DNA of 64,000 nt from Shewanella benthica (GCA_023284085.1 JAKVHY010000006.1:101825-165824), one strand, 5' to 3'. Numbered from the stretch's first letter, positions 33,066 to 42,013 are shown. Notes: generated by a model from the letters alone, not told the origin. A program made the numbers and translations.

Positions 33066-35534
33066 ATGAAAAGACTCTTTTTGGGTGTTGCGATTGCATC
33101 TGCGCTAGGACTCACGGCCTGTAGTGAAGATAGTGTCGATGAGTTAAAAGATAAGGTTGAGCCTCTGATCCCTGAGTCTCACATGGTATTTGACCCAGCC
33201 GATGGTAAAGTGCCTTTGCCAAACGATTTACTCTTTGGCGGTACTTTAGATGGCACGATTAATATCCCTGGTGAAGCGGTCGATGGCTCCAGCGATTATA
33301 CCGATCCTTCGATGGCTCTTGGCGCATTAGATGGTTGGTCGACCACGGCGCCTATCTCTATCACAATGGACCCTGCGAAAGATCACGATGGTACTGTACT
33401 GACTTTAGATCTTGCATCGGTTTTTCAACCCGGTGCAGTGAGAGTATTTGAGGCCACTGTGGGCGGCGCACTATCATCCGATCCCGAATGTAAAGCCAGC
33501 CCAGCAGTTTCCGCCTGTAAAGTCGGTGATGAGCTGCAATTCGGTGTAGACTTTGTCTCGAAAGGCTCAGGCAATACTATTGCCATCGTGCCTCTCAAGC
33601 CTTTGAAGGCTGGTCAGTCATATATTTATACCACAACAAATTTAATACAGGATTCTGCAGGTCGAGCTATCGCGCCGTCGAGCTCATACGGTCTACTCAA
33701 ACTCGATATTGACACTCATCCACTGGAGACCCCAGATCAACTGATGCTACAAACATTGGTTAATAGCTATGAGAAAGGTATTGCTGCTGCACACGGAGTG
33801 GATGCCGAGACGATTAGCTATTCGGGTCTGTTTACCACTCAGTCAGTTTCAGACGTCTATGAAACACTGAAACTCTTGATGGCTCAGCCAGGCTCGCCCT
33901 ATGCGCCTAGCTTCTCTGCTGCTCCTGCGCCTCTTGGCTATACCGTAGCCACTGCAGCCGGGCTAACAGAAGCCGATGGTTTAGCGTTTATTCTGTCTGA
34001 TATGGCCAATGTATATGCGGCTGAATTAACACTGCCTATCTTCGGTGATTGTTCTTCTGCGGGCTGTTTAGACGAAAACATGCAGCCTACGATAAATGGT
34101 AGCTGGAAAGCGTTCGGTGATAGCCCGGTTTCCGTGTTACTAGCACTTCAAGCTGGCACCATGAGTCAGCAAAATTACGGCATGCAAGCCATGGCCTATG
34201 ACATTGACCCAGCTGCGGGCATTGCTAACCCTGCGCTTTTAGCTGGCAAAACCTGGTTACTCGACGATGGCACTGCGGCCGATAAGGCCAAGCATCTGAC
34301 CAAGTTTAATCCTATTCCAGCGATTAAAGGCTACGAGAAGGTACCGGTATTTATTACCTTGCCCGACGCGGCTAAGCTAGCAGCCTTCAACGAGTCTCAA
34401 GGTCTTCCCTTTGTGGCGCCTACTGCTGGTTGGCCGACTAATATCGCACTTCATGGTCTGGGTGGCGGTAAAGAGACTGCGATGACTTTTGCCGGCACCT
34501 ATGCGGCTATGGGGATTGCAACCGTTGCAATCGATCATCCATTGCACGGTGCACGTTCATTCGATGCTGATGGAGATGGTGTCTACGAAGTGTCGGCATC
34601 TGCACCTGAGTTCGGTTATGCAATAGGAAAACCTGAAGCTTTTGTGAATGGTAATCCATTGGCCTTTATCAATATTGCCAGCACATTATCTGTGCGTGAC
34701 AATTTCCGTCAGAGTGTTGTCGATCATCTTGGTGTGCGTCTGGCACTGACAGGTCTATCTATGCAGCTGGCTCAGATGGAGATGCCACAGGTATTTGATA
34801 TTGGTAAGATCAGCTCACAAGGTTTAAGTCTTGGTGCTATCGTCAATACCAACTTTTCAGCCTATGCCAGCACAGGCTTAGTTCACCCAGAAACGGGGAC
34901 TGCACTGCCAAACGTTTATGCGTTGAATGCATCTTCACTGGTTGCGCCGTCGGGCGGTTTAGCCGGGACATTTATTGGCTCGCCAACATTTGCCCCCATG
35001 TTGTTCGAAAATATAGTAACGACAGAAGCCTTCCAGGCATTGGTTGATGAAGCGAATACCGCTGGCTATGAACCTGGTACGCCAGAATATGCAGCGCTTG
35101 TTCAAGCCGTCTATGAAGGTTTCATACCTGCATTTGCCTTTGCGGTTCAGACTGCTGTAGATAGCGCCGATCCGATAAACCATGCTGCTATGCTTAAAGC
35201 AACTGGTCTTCCGGTACACTTGATTGAGATAGTGGGTGACGGCACCGATGAGAATAAGCCAGATCAGGTATTGCCAAACAGTGTCGAAGGATTTCCTACT
35301 GCGGGGACTGAGCCACTTATAGCCGCCTTGGGTCTAGAGTGTATCGATACTACAACGGCATCTTCTGGTGCTGTTCGCTTCGTTGAAGGGCATCATAGTT
35401 CCCTTACTGATACTTCCGGTACTGCTGCAACGGCAGAGATGCAGCAAGAAGTCGCTGCGTTTGCGCTGACTGCGGGGAAAGGCTCTGCGACTATCTTAGT
35501 TGATAATAGCGATGTTCTTCTGCCATGTGGCTAG
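33066..35534 (+). CDS. VolA/Pla-1-type extracellular lipase lipoprotein
   Basis: 822 residues from ATG 33066, after GGGGAA; the longer frame from 33000 runs through the leader hairpin. Signal peptide with lipobox LTAC (Cys19). The family hallmark FDPADGKVPLPNDLLF follows, and the C-terminal half has the lipase nucleophile Ser588 in GLSLG with a preceding ALHGLGGGK oxyanion-type turn and VEGHHSS near the end as candidate catalytic His. VolA of Vibrio is a surface lysophospholipase that frees fatty acids from host or environmental lipid. Well conserved in marine Shewanella. Confidence 0.9.
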   Translation: MKRLFLGVAIASALGLTACSEDSVDELKDKVEPLIPESHMVFDPADGKVPLPNDLLFGGTLDGTINIPGEAVDGSSDYTDPSMALGALDGWSTTAPISITMDPAKDHDGTVLTLDLASVFQPGAVRVFEATVGGALSSDPECKASPAVSACKVGDELQFGVDFVSKGSGNTIAIVPLKPLKAGQSYIYTTTNLIQDSAGRAIAPSSSYGLLKLDIDTHPLETPDQLMLQTLVNSYEKGIAAAHGVDAETISYSGLFTTQSVSDVYETLKLLMAQPGSPYAPSFSAAPAPLGYTVATAAGLTEADGLAFILSDMANVYAAELTLPIFGDCSSAGCLDENMQPTINGSWKAFGDSPVSVLLALQAGTMSQQNYGMQAMAYDIDPAAGIANPALLAGKTWLLDDGTAADKAKHLTKFNPIPAIKGYEKVPVFITLPDAAKLAAFNESQGLPFVAPTAGWPTNIALHGLGGGKETAMTFAGTYAAMGIATVAIDHPLHGARSFDADGDGVYEVSASAPEFGYAIGKPEAFVNGNPLAFINIASTLSVRDNFRQSVVDHLGVRLALTGLSMQLAQMEMPQVFDIGKISSQGLSLGAIVNTNFSAYASTGLVHPETGTALPNVYALNASSLVAPSGGLAGTFIGSPTFAPMLFENIVTTEAFQALVDEANTAGYEPGTPEYAALVQAVYEGFIPAFAFAVQTAVDSADPINHAAMLKATGLPVHLIEIVGDGTDENKPDQVLPNSVEGFPTAGTEPLIAALGLECIDTTTASSGAVRFVEGHHSSLTDTSGTAATAEMQQEVAAFALTAGKGSATILVDNSDVLLPCG

Positions 35535-35561
35535 TATTACTCTAACGAGTAAACATTAACT

Positions 35562-35587
35562 AAACCCAGCATTTGCTGGGTTTTTTT
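35562..35587 (+). terminator. Terminator of the lipase gene
   Basis: AACCCAGC-ATTT-GCTGGGTT followed by a T-run. Confidence 0.92.
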
Positions 35588-35684
35588 ATTGGCTGATTTA
35601 CCCGATAGCACATTTGTTATTGAGCTTATTCTGATAGAATAAGCTCAATTTTTGCATTCAAGATAAAATAAGCCGGAGCATACT

Positions 35685-36716
35685 TTGGAATTTTTGTACG
35701 AATATGGATTGTTTTTTGCCAAAGCGATCACCCTAGTGATATCGATAATTGCTGTCATCCTTGTGGTGCTTGCTTCTGCGATAAAACAGAAGGGGGAGAA
35801 GGGAGAGTTATTGTTGATTAACCTCTCTGAAAATCTCAAAAATCTTAAGCATGACCTTAAAGAGGAGTTGCTGACTAAGAAGCAGTTTAAAGCCTATGAG
35901 AAACAGCTGAAAGCCGATGAGAAGGCCAAAGAGAAAGCCGAGAAAGAGCAAGATGAACAGACATTAGACCCTAGAGTGTTTGTGGTCGACTTTAAGGGCA
36001 GTATCGATGCCAGCGAAGTGGCTTCTCTACGTGAAGAGATCAGTGCCATATTGGCTATCGCTGAGAAGGGCGATGAAGTGATCGTCAATGTTGAGAGCGG
36101 CGGCGGCATGGTTCATGGCTATGGCTTAGCATCGAGTCAGCTCGACCGTCTGCGTCAGGCAGATATTCATTTGACTATTTGTGTCGACAAAGTGGCGGCT
36201 AGTGGCGGCTACATGATGGCGTGTGTAGCGAATAAGGTCTATGCGGCTCCATTTGCGATTGTCGGCTCGATAGGCGTCGTAGCTCAGATACCTAACTTCA
36301 ATAAACTGCTTAAGAAGCACGACATCGATTATGAGCAGCATACCGCTGGAGATTTTAAGCGTACCTTGACCCTATTTGGTGAAAATACCGACGAGGGTCG
36401 GGCGAAGTTTCAGACTGAGCTCGAAGAAACGCATGTGCTATTTAAACAGTTTATCGCTAAATATCGTCCTGAATTAGACCTTGATAAAGTCGCCACGGGT
36501 GAACATTGGTATGGTCAACAGGCTATCGAATTAGGTCTTGTCGATGCCATATCGACCAGTGATGATGTGGTGATGAAGCTAGCGAAAGAGAGAACCGTGA
36601 TCAAGGTTCGCTATCAGTTGAAGAAAAAGTTTGCCGATAAAATTGCTCATGGGGCATCACTGTCATTTAACGCGATATTCAATAAACTCGCCGAGAAAAA
36701 TCAGCGCCTAGGTTAA
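35685..36716 (+). CDS. sohB: Inner-membrane protease SohB (S49 family)
   Basis: 343 residues from a TTG start after CCGGAG. One N-terminal membrane segment (~8-32), a charged coiled-coil-like stretch (~45-85), then an S49 peptidase domain: FKGSIDASEV, nucleophile Ser173 in AASGGYMMAC and general base Lys225 in GDFKRTLT. SohB acts on the periplasmic face; its substrates are poorly known. Monocistronic, with a terminator behind it. Confidence 0.94.
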   Translation: MEFLYEYGLFFAKAITLVISIIAVILVVLASAIKQKGEKGELLLINLSENLKNLKHDLKEELLTKKQFKAYEKQLKADEKAKEKAEKEQDEQTLDPRVFVVDFKGSIDASEVASLREEISAILAIAEKGDEVIVNVESGGGMVHGYGLASSQLDRLRQADIHLTICVDKVAASGGYMMACVANKVYAAPFAIVGSIGVVAQIPNFNKLLKKHDIDYEQHTAGDFKRTLTLFGENTDEGRAKFQTELEETHVLFKQFIAKYRPELDLDKVATGEHWYGQQAIELGLVDAISTSDDVVMKLAKERTVIKVRYQLKKKFADKIAHGASLSFNAIFNKLAEKNQRLG

Positions 36717-36741
36717 TCGTTTGAGATGAGATATACCGGAG

Positions 36742-36765
36742 AAGCCTGCATATGCAGGCTTTTTT
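36742..36765 (+). terminator. Terminator of sohB
   Basis: Perfect palindrome AGCCTGCATATGCAGGCT followed by six Ts. Confidence 0.92.
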
Positions 36766-36824
36766 ATGGACAGCTTTTGGGTGAATAGATTGGACTAATA
36801 TTGGGGAAATGAAGTCAGGCTAGC

Positions 36825-37181
36825 CTAATGTGTGAGTCTTAACTCTTGTCTGTGCTCATGTTCATGACTCTGAGCGCATTGGGTACATCTCTGTTCAACG
36901 GGGTTGATGGCTAATCGTTCGGTTTCTATTTCATTTTCACAATCGGAGCAAAGACCATATAGGCCAATATCCAGCTGACATACGGCGGCATCGACTTGGG
37001 TTATTTGGCTAAATAATGGGTGTTCACATAAGCCTGCCTGGGTTAGCAGGGCTATCAGTTCGCATAGCGAACTCGATTGAGTATCTAGGCTGATGTTTTT
37101 ACTCAGTGCAAGTTTACCTATCTCTATCCTTAGATTAGATTCTAGCTGTGACAATTCATGTCTGGTATGGGATCTGCTCAC
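36825..37181 (-). CDS. TraR/DksA-family zinc-finger protein
   Basis: 118 residues from a GTG start. Residues 78-102 form a DksA-type four-cysteine zinc finger (Cys78, Cys81, Cys99, Cys102; LCSDCENEIETERL…CTQC). The N-terminal part is helical and lacks the long coiled-coil acidic tip of true DksA, so it may bind RNA polymerase differently or not at all. Function unknown; monocistronic. Confidence 0.85.
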   Translation of the reverse strand: MSRSHTRHELSQLESNLRIEIGKLALSKNISLDTQSSSLCELIALLTQAGLCEHPLFSQITQVDAAVCQLDIGLYGLCSDCENEIETERLAINPVEQRCTQCAQSHEHEHRQELRLTH

Positions 37182-37377
37182 GAGTATATGCCTGAAAAGT
37201 TATTTCGGATATTAAGTCTAAACTGGTGAGGCATTTTGACCATGACTGAGATCAACTCTAGGTCATATTTAGTGCTTACATCAGTAAGATCTAAGCTGGA
37301 CGTGGGAAGTTTTGTCTACTTCCCTTCACAGGTATGACCAGACAGGAGACTCTTACTGATTTTAACGTACTTTAGAC

Positions 37378-38310
37378 TTATGCGAGTGCTCTGAGTAAAG
37401 AGAGAATTTCCGGCGTTTTTTTCAATACCCTCACTTGGGTAAATAGCTCATCGGCTTCACTGTATTGTTTTGCGATGAATTTAAGCCACTGTTTTATACG
37501 AGCGGGATAATATTTCTCTTTCTCGCTGACGATTTCGTAATCCGAGTATTGCAAGAGTAACTGTAATACTTCAGGCCATGGCATCTTAGCTTGGGATCCT
37601 TTGATCACATGAGCCAGATTAGGCACTGCCAATGCGCCTCGGCCTATCATGACATCATCACACTGACTGACTTGTTGGCACTTGAGGTAATCTTCACGGC
37701 TCCACACCTCACCATTTGCGATCACAGGTATTGAGATAGCCTGCTTTATTTGGTGAATATATTCCCAGTGAGCGGGGGGCCTGTAACCTTCTTCCTTGGT
37801 TCTGGCGTGCACGGTCAGTTCTGTGGCACCTGCGGCTTCAATCGCTTGAGCTATTTCGACGCAGCGACTCTTATCATCCCAACCTAGACGTATTTTTGCG
37901 GTTGCCGGGAGTTGTGCTGGGATGGCATCGCGGACTGCTTTTACTACGCGGTAGATGGTTTCAGGCTCTTTTAGCATCGCCGCTCCGCCATTGCTGCGAT
38001 TGACCATGGGAGCTGGACAGCCAAAATTAAGATCGACACCAAGGGAGCCAAGTTCGATGGCACGCAGAGCATTCTCCGCCATCCACTGGGGGTGTTGACC
38101 GAGCAGTTGTAATCTCACTGGAGTACCAGATTTAGTCTTACTCTCATTAGCCAATTCGGCGCATAGGCGATAGAAGACTTTTTCCGGCAGGAGTTGATCT
38201 ACTACACGAATAAACTCACTGATCACCAGATCGTATCCACCAACACCAGTTAGCAGTGCTCTCATTGGCGCATCGGCGACGCCTTCCATTGGGGCGAGTA
38301 TTACACGCAT
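37378..38310 (-). CDS. dusC: tRNA-dihydrouridine(16) synthase
   Basis: 310 residues. FMN-dependent reductase of U16 in tRNA. The FMN barrel starts RVILAPMEGVAD, the catalytic Cys98 lies in DLNFGCPAP, and TVHARTKEEGY and MIGRGAL are the substrate/FMN loops. The pattern (GYDLVISEF, RLQLLGQHP) identifies DusC rather than DusA/B. A hairpin (37304-37324) without T-run follows. Confidence 0.93.
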   Translation of the reverse strand: MRVILAPMEGVADAPMRALLTGVGGYDLVISEFIRVVDQLLPEKVFYRLCAELANESKTKSGTPVRLQLLGQHPQWMAENALRAIELGSLGVDLNFGCPAPMVNRSNGGAAMLKEPETIYRVVKAVRDAIPAQLPATAKIRLGWDDKSRCVEIAQAIEAAGATELTVHARTKEEGYRPPAHWEYIHQIKQAISIPVIANGEVWSREDYLKCQQVSQCDDVMIGRGALAVPNLAHVIKGSQAKMPWPEVLQLLLQYSDYEIVSEKEKYYPARIKQWLKFIAKQYSEADELFTQVRVLKKTPEILSLLRALA

Positions 38311-38510
38311 TTTTTCGCTCTTGTCAGATTCATTCTTATTAGGTTCACTGGGTAAGTCTATTTATCGGCTAGCATGGTTAAGGCATTAAATATTGATTAG
38401 TGCAACGCAGCTGGGTGAAATCTCGTTAGCTTGGTTTAGGAGTGTTGAAACATCAGTCCTATCACGAGTGCGGCCAGCATTTTAGCTTATGATGAGATGG
38501 GATTCAAAAA

Positions 38511-38603
38511 ATGTTTCTATTACTTAGCTTTAACTTAGTATTAATATCCTTATTTATTGAATTTGTTACATTATTTATTATGTTTGGACTTGCGGTTTAC
38601 TGA
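38511..38603 (+). CDS. Possible 30-residue hydrophobic microprotein
   Basis: ATG to TGA, 30 codons, almost wholly hydrophobic (starts MFLLLSFNLVLISLF, one Glu in the middle, ends FGLAVY). GGGA lies eight bases upstream. It could be a single-span membrane peptide, but AT-rich intergenic DNA often yields such frames, so this is weak. Confidence 0.22.
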   Translation: MFLLLSFNLVLISLFIEFVTLFIMFGLAVY

Positions 38604-38690
38604 AATATGCGTCATAAATGTGATCTTGTTAAAATTTTTGAAATAAGTTTGAGCTACATCAGGTCTACTTATGCAAGCCAGCTGACATGC

Positions 38691-38712
38691 AGTTTAGTTG
38701 GTAACCTAAACT
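38691..38712. promoter_or_regulatory. Dyad just upstream of hvfA
   Basis: AGTTTAG (38691-38697) and CTAAACT (38706-38712), perfect 7-base arms with an 8-base spacer, ending 27 bases before the ATG. Could be a regulator site or a leader hairpin protecting an abundant mRNA. Confidence 0.45.
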
Positions 38713-38739
38713 ACTTTACTGATTTTAAAGGAATACATT

Positions 38740-39255
38740 ATGAATTTAGTTAAAAAAACTGCTGTAGCTGCTGCCCTTGGTACTATTGTTATGGGTTCGG
38801 CATTTGCCGGTGAAGCTCAGGCCAACCCATTTGGTTTTAGCCAGATGGAAGCGGGTTACCAGCTTGTCGATGGCGAAGGCAAATGTGGCGGTGACATGAA
38901 GAAGGGTAAAGAAGGCAAGTGTGGCGATGACATGAAGAAGGGGAAAGAGGGCAAATGTGGTGAAGGAAAATGTGGCGGCGACATGAAGAAAGCCCATGAA
39001 GGCAAGTGTGGCGGTGACATGAAGAAGGGTAAAGAGGGCAAATGTGGTGAAGGCAAGTGTGGCGGTGACATGAAGAAAGCCAAAGAAGGCAAGTGTGGCG
39101 GCGACATGAAGAAAGCCAATGAAGGCAAGTGTGGCGGCGACATGAAGAAAGCCAAAGAAGGCAAGTGTGGCGGCGACATGAAGAAAGCCAAAGAAGGTAA
39201 GTGTGGCGGCGACATGAAGAAAGCCAAAGAAGGTAAGTGTGGCGGCGACATGTAA
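38740..39255 (+). CDS. hvfA: HvfA-family RiPP metallophore precursor with 12 EGKCG motifs
   Basis: 171 residues after an AAAGGAA site. Residues 1-23 are a Sec signal peptide (…VMGSAFA), then a short leader, then from residue 46 to the end only repeats: ten 12-residue-type units EGKCGGDMKKAK (variants GK, AH, AN, DD; the last truncated) and two bare EGKCG inserts. That makes twelve EGKCG motifs and twelve cysteines, with none elsewhere. In HvfA of Haemophilus the motif cysteines are converted by HvfB/HvfC to oxazolone-thioamide-type groups that bind copper. The maturase genes follow here. Export to the periplasm as a copper-binding protein is inferred. Confidence 0.92.
   Translation: MNLVKKTAVAAALGTIVMGSAFAGEAQANPFGFSQMEAGYQLVDGEGKCGGDMKKGKEGKCGDDMKKGKEGKCGEGKCGGDMKKAHEGKCGGDMKKGKEGKCGEGKCGGDMKKAKEGKCGGDMKKANEGKCGGDMKKAKEGKCGGDMKKAKEGKCGGDMKKAKEGKCGGDM
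38875..39252 (+). repeat. Tandem 36-bp coding repeats of hvfA
   Basis: Near-identical 36-base units with two inserted 15-base EGKCG units. The last units differ by only a few bases, indicating recent duplication and probable length variation among strains. Confidence 0.92.
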
Positions 39256-39309
39256 GTCATTTTTTATTATCTGTTGAGGCTTATCCTTTACGATAGTGAA
39301 TAGACATTT

Positions 39310-39331
39310 AAGGCCGGTGTATACTGGCCTT
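39310..39331 (+). terminator. Partial terminator between hvfA and hvfB
   Basis: AAGGCC…GGCCTT, a 22-base near-palindrome followed by AATTGTTTT, an interrupted T-run. Such a leaky hairpin would let the precursor mRNA greatly exceed that of its modifying enzymes. Confidence 0.6.
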
Positions 39332-39396
39332 AATTGTTTTATCCAAGTATAAAACTGAAATTTTCTATAGTCAGCAAGGTTGTTTTTGGAGTGAAT

Positions 39397-40233
39397 ATGA
39401 CAGAGCGAGCCAAGGTGGGATTAGGCTTGAGGCGTGAGATGTTGGATGAATTTTGCGACTCTATTCCAGATGCTATCGATTTTTTCGAGGTTGCCCCAGA
39501 GAACTGGATGACGTTAGGAGGAAAGTACGGTCGACAACTTAGGCAACTTACTGAGCGCAAACCTTTCTTCTGTCATGGTTTATCTTTGTCAATCGGTGGG
39601 CCTTCGCCGTTAGATATTGAGTTCATTAAGAATGTGAAAGCCTTTTTAGACGAGCACAATATCGAGGTTTACTCTGAACACCTTAGCTATTGTTCGGGTG
39701 CTGGACACATGTATGATCTTATGCCAATTCCCTTTACCGAGGAGGCGGTCAAGCATGTCGTTAAGCGTGTAAAGCAAGTTGAAGATATTATAGAAAGGCC
39801 GCTTATCCTGGAGAATGTTTCTTTTTACACGGCGCCAGGTGCCGAGATGAGTGAGCTCGAATTTGTCACTACTGTGCTCGATGAAGCAGACTGTAAAATG
39901 CTTCTCGATGTGAATAACATCTATGTGAACTCAATTAATCATGAGTACGATGCCGATGAGTTTTTAAGAGCCATGCCGACGTCGCGTGTCGCCTATCTCC
40001 ATATAGCTGGCCATTTTGAAGAAGCAAAAGATATCATAGTTGACACCCATGGGGCCGATATTGTGTCGCCTGTATGGCAGTTACTTCAAACTTGTTATCG
40101 AGTACACGGAGTACATCCTACCTTGCTAGAGAGGGATTTTAATATTCCTGAGACACAGGTGTTGCTTAAGGAGATAGATAAAATTCATCGATACCAAGCG
40201 GCAGGTTTGTCTCAGCTGTCAAGGGGCGCATGA
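39397..40233 (+). CDS. hvfB: HvfB-family MNIO (DUF692) RiPP maturase
   Basis: 278 residues from ATG 39397 (GGAGTGA six bases before). DUF692 multinuclear iron oxygenase, TIM barrel related to MbnB. Metal-ligand motifs: CHGLSLSIGG, YSEHLSYC, ILENVSFY, LLDVNNIYVN, YLHIAGH and VDTHG. It would oxidise the EGKCG cysteines of HvfA with its partner HvfC, which overlaps its stop codon. The start upstream at 39334 has no ribosome site. Confidence 0.93.
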   Translation: MTERAKVGLGLRREMLDEFCDSIPDAIDFFEVAPENWMTLGGKYGRQLRQLTERKPFFCHGLSLSIGGPSPLDIEFIKNVKAFLDEHNIEVYSEHLSYCSGAGHMYDLMPIPFTEEAVKHVVKRVKQVEDIIERPLILENVSFYTAPGAEMSELEFVTTVLDEADCKMLLDVNNIYVNSINHEYDADEFLRAMPTSRVAYLHIAGHFEEAKDIIVDTHGADIVSPVWQLLQTCYRVHGVHPTLLERDFNIPETQVLLKEIDKIHRYQAAGLSQLSRGA

Positions 40234-40976
40234 TGAATTTTGATGTGATTCAACAGTCATTTATCGATTATATCAAGCAACCTTCACGCCCATTACCTAA
40301 GGGGACAGAAGCTCGGAGGATGAAGATATATCGGGATCTATTTTTCAATAATATCAATGGCTTTGTTACCAGTTCATTCCCCGTGTTGCACAGTTTGTAT
40401 TCTGAACAAGATTGGTTGGCACTGATCCAAGAATTTTTTGTGACCCATGATTGTCAGACACCGATATTTATCGAAATAGCCGATGAATTTGTGGTTTTTC
40501 TTCAGTCTGAATATCAGTTAACAGACCGTGATCCTGCATTTATTATCGAACTGGCTCATTATGAATATATGGAGTTGGTCGTGGCAGTCGCTAAAGATAA
40601 TCCCTTGCATCAAGGTATCCAAGGGCCGATAGCGCAAGTGGCACTGTGTTTGTCTGATACGGCTAAGGTATTACAATATAGCTTCGATGTTCAGCGAGTG
40701 AGTGAAGATTATCGACCCGATACCCCCGCCGAGAGTCCGCAGCAATTTTGCTTATATCGCGATGCACAAGAGGTCGTGATTTTCTTGCAACTTAATCCCT
40801 TAACAGCACAAGTACTGGGTTACCTGTCCCAATATGAGGCTGTCAGTTTCGACCATCTGTTGACTTGGCTAAAACAGACTTACCCACAGATGGCTGATGA
40901 GGTATTAACTCAAGGTTGTGGGCAGATGTTAGCTGATCTCGCTGCCAAGGGGGTGGTGAAACAATACTTGGCTTAA
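40230..40976 (+). CDS. hvfC: HvfC-family RiPP maturation partner (DUF2063)
   Basis: 248 residues, overlapping hvfB by four bases (ATGA). The N-terminal DUF2063 domain (RRMKIYRDLFFNNINGFV, SFPVLHSLY) is the usual partner that recognises the precursor; the C-terminal half resembles a winged-helix-like peptide-binding domain. No DoxX-like hvfD follows, unlike the Haemophilus operon. Confidence 0.9.
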   Translation: MMNFDVIQQSFIDYIKQPSRPLPKGTEARRMKIYRDLFFNNINGFVTSSFPVLHSLYSEQDWLALIQEFFVTHDCQTPIFIEIADEFVVFLQSEYQLTDRDPAFIIELAHYEYMELVVAVAKDNPLHQGIQGPIAQVALCLSDTAKVLQYSFDVQRVSEDYRPDTPAESPQQFCLYRDAQEVVIFLQLNPLTAQVLGYLSQYEAVSFDHLLTWLKQTYPQMADEVLTQGCGQMLADLAAKGVVKQYLA

Positions 40977-41144
40977 TGGATTTGGATGAGGTGATTTGGC
41001 TTGGTTCATTAAGCTACAGAAGCCGATTGATATTAATAGCTATCGTTATTCTTAATAAAATCATAATCAAAGACACTTACGTCGGTAAAAGGTTAAATAC
41101 TCGCTTCCTAAACTTTGGGCAAGTCTCTATAATGTTGCCAAAAA

Positions 41145-41158
41145 TTGATCTAGATCAA
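41145..41158. promoter_or_regulatory. Perfect FNR/EtrA box
   Basis: TTGAT-CTAG-ATCAA, an exact match to the FNR consensus. It sits 32 bases before a 39-codon gene and just downstream of TATAAT (41128-41133). That order suits repression by FNR/EtrA when oxygen is absent, more than activation. Confidence 0.75.
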
Positions 41159-41190
41159 TAAAATTACCCAAGTGATTGAGCGAGGAAGTT

Positions 41191-41310
41191 ATGAGTCAGC
41201 CATTTAAAGATCCATTTAACATCATCTATTTTATTGGTTTCATCTTAGTCATGATGATCCCAACTTTACCAGCGACCTTATCTTGGTTGAAATTTTCCGG
41301 ACTCATTTAA
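41191..41310 (+). CDS. 39-residue single-span membrane protein
   Basis: ATG preceded by GAGGAAG at two to three bases, ending TAA. The sequence begins MSQPFKDPFN, then one membrane segment (IIYFIGFILVMMIPTLPA), then TLSWLKFSGLI. It stands alone between hvfC and ybaN, with its own FNR box and a strong terminator at 41353-41378. No family recognised. The clean ribosome site, promoter region and terminator make it a real microprotein gene candidate; respiratory small subunits have this size and shape, but that is speculation. Confidence 0.7.
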   Translation: MSQPFKDPFNIIYFIGFILVMMIPTLPATLSWLKFSGLI

Positions 41311-41352
41311 CGTAATACAAGTCTAGATACCCAGCACTTGTTTGGGTAAACT

Positions 41353-41378
41353 AACCACTCTTTGGAGTGGTTTTTTTT
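41353..41378 (+). terminator. Terminator of the microprotein gene
   Basis: AACCACTC-TTTG-GAGTGGTT with eight Ts. Confidence 0.92.
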
Positions 41379-41443
41379 GGACTTTTTTTGATTTCAACAA
41401 AACGAGTTAAGTAAATATTTGAGTAAGTAGAGTAAGGGAAATA

Positions 41444-41812
41444 ATGGCTTTTAAACGTGGTTTTTATTTGATTTGTGGATTATGCAGTTTGGCGCTGGGC
41501 TTGCTTGGGATCCCGCTTCCAATACTCCCTACCGTGCCTTTTATCTTACTCGCCGCCTTCTGTTTTGCTCGCTCTAGCGACCGGCTACACAATTGGTTGA
41601 TGACTCATCCCTGGTTTTCAGAAGGTTTGAATGATTGGGCGCACAATAGAGGGATCCGTAAAGGGCTAAAGAAGAAAGCCTATATTGTCAGTGGACTCAG
41701 TTTTACCGTTAGCATAGCCCTAGTGCCATTAATATGGGTAAAAGTGATGCTGCTTTGCTTCGCCCTAGGGCTAGGCTTTTTCCTCAAGCAGATCCCCGAA
41801 CTAGACGATTAA
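41444..41812 (+). CDS. YbaN-family (DUF454) inner-membrane protein
   Basis: 122 residues with the DUF454 pattern: GLCSLALGLLGIPLPILPT at the N-terminus, FILLAAFCFARSS, HPWFSEGLNDW and two further membrane segments. The function of the family is unknown. In E. coli ybaN lies directly upstream of apt, as here. Confidence 0.9.
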   Translation: MAFKRGFYLICGLCSLALGLLGIPLPILPTVPFILLAAFCFARSSDRLHNWLMTHPWFSEGLNDWAHNRGIRKGLKKKAYIVSGLSFTVSIALVPLIWVKVMLLCFALGLGFFLKQIPELDD

Positions 41813-42013
41813 GCCAAGACACTCTTTTATACGTCATCTTTATACAGAAAACTCAGTATCGGCTTTCTCTTTAGAATATATCGCAAAATTGTGATCCAAT
41901 GCGTAATTATTGTCCTATTAGTAGGGGAGATTGTTGCAAGTATGCCCAAAGACACATAAGCTTTAGCCGGATTTTTTAAAGCTGGCGAGATTCGTCGGCC
42001 AAACCAAAAGATG

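Larger units (their letters stand above)
38311..38739. other. 429-base gap upstream of hvfA
   Basis: AT-rich. It holds a possible 30-codon hydrophobic ORF (38511-38603) and a dyad (38691-38712) close to hvfA. No promoter could be assigned firmly. Confidence 0.5.

Noticed and set aside
38856..39260. Long minus-strand ORF opposite hvfA (repeated MSPPHLPSLAFF)
   Set aside because: It is the antisense image of the hvfA repeats; periodic coding sequence keeps the opposite frame open. The plus strand has the signal peptide, ribosome site and operon partners.
40976..41161. 61-codon ORF directly after hvfC
   Set aside because: It runs through a likely promoter and the FNR box, has no ribosome site and no recognisable protein features.
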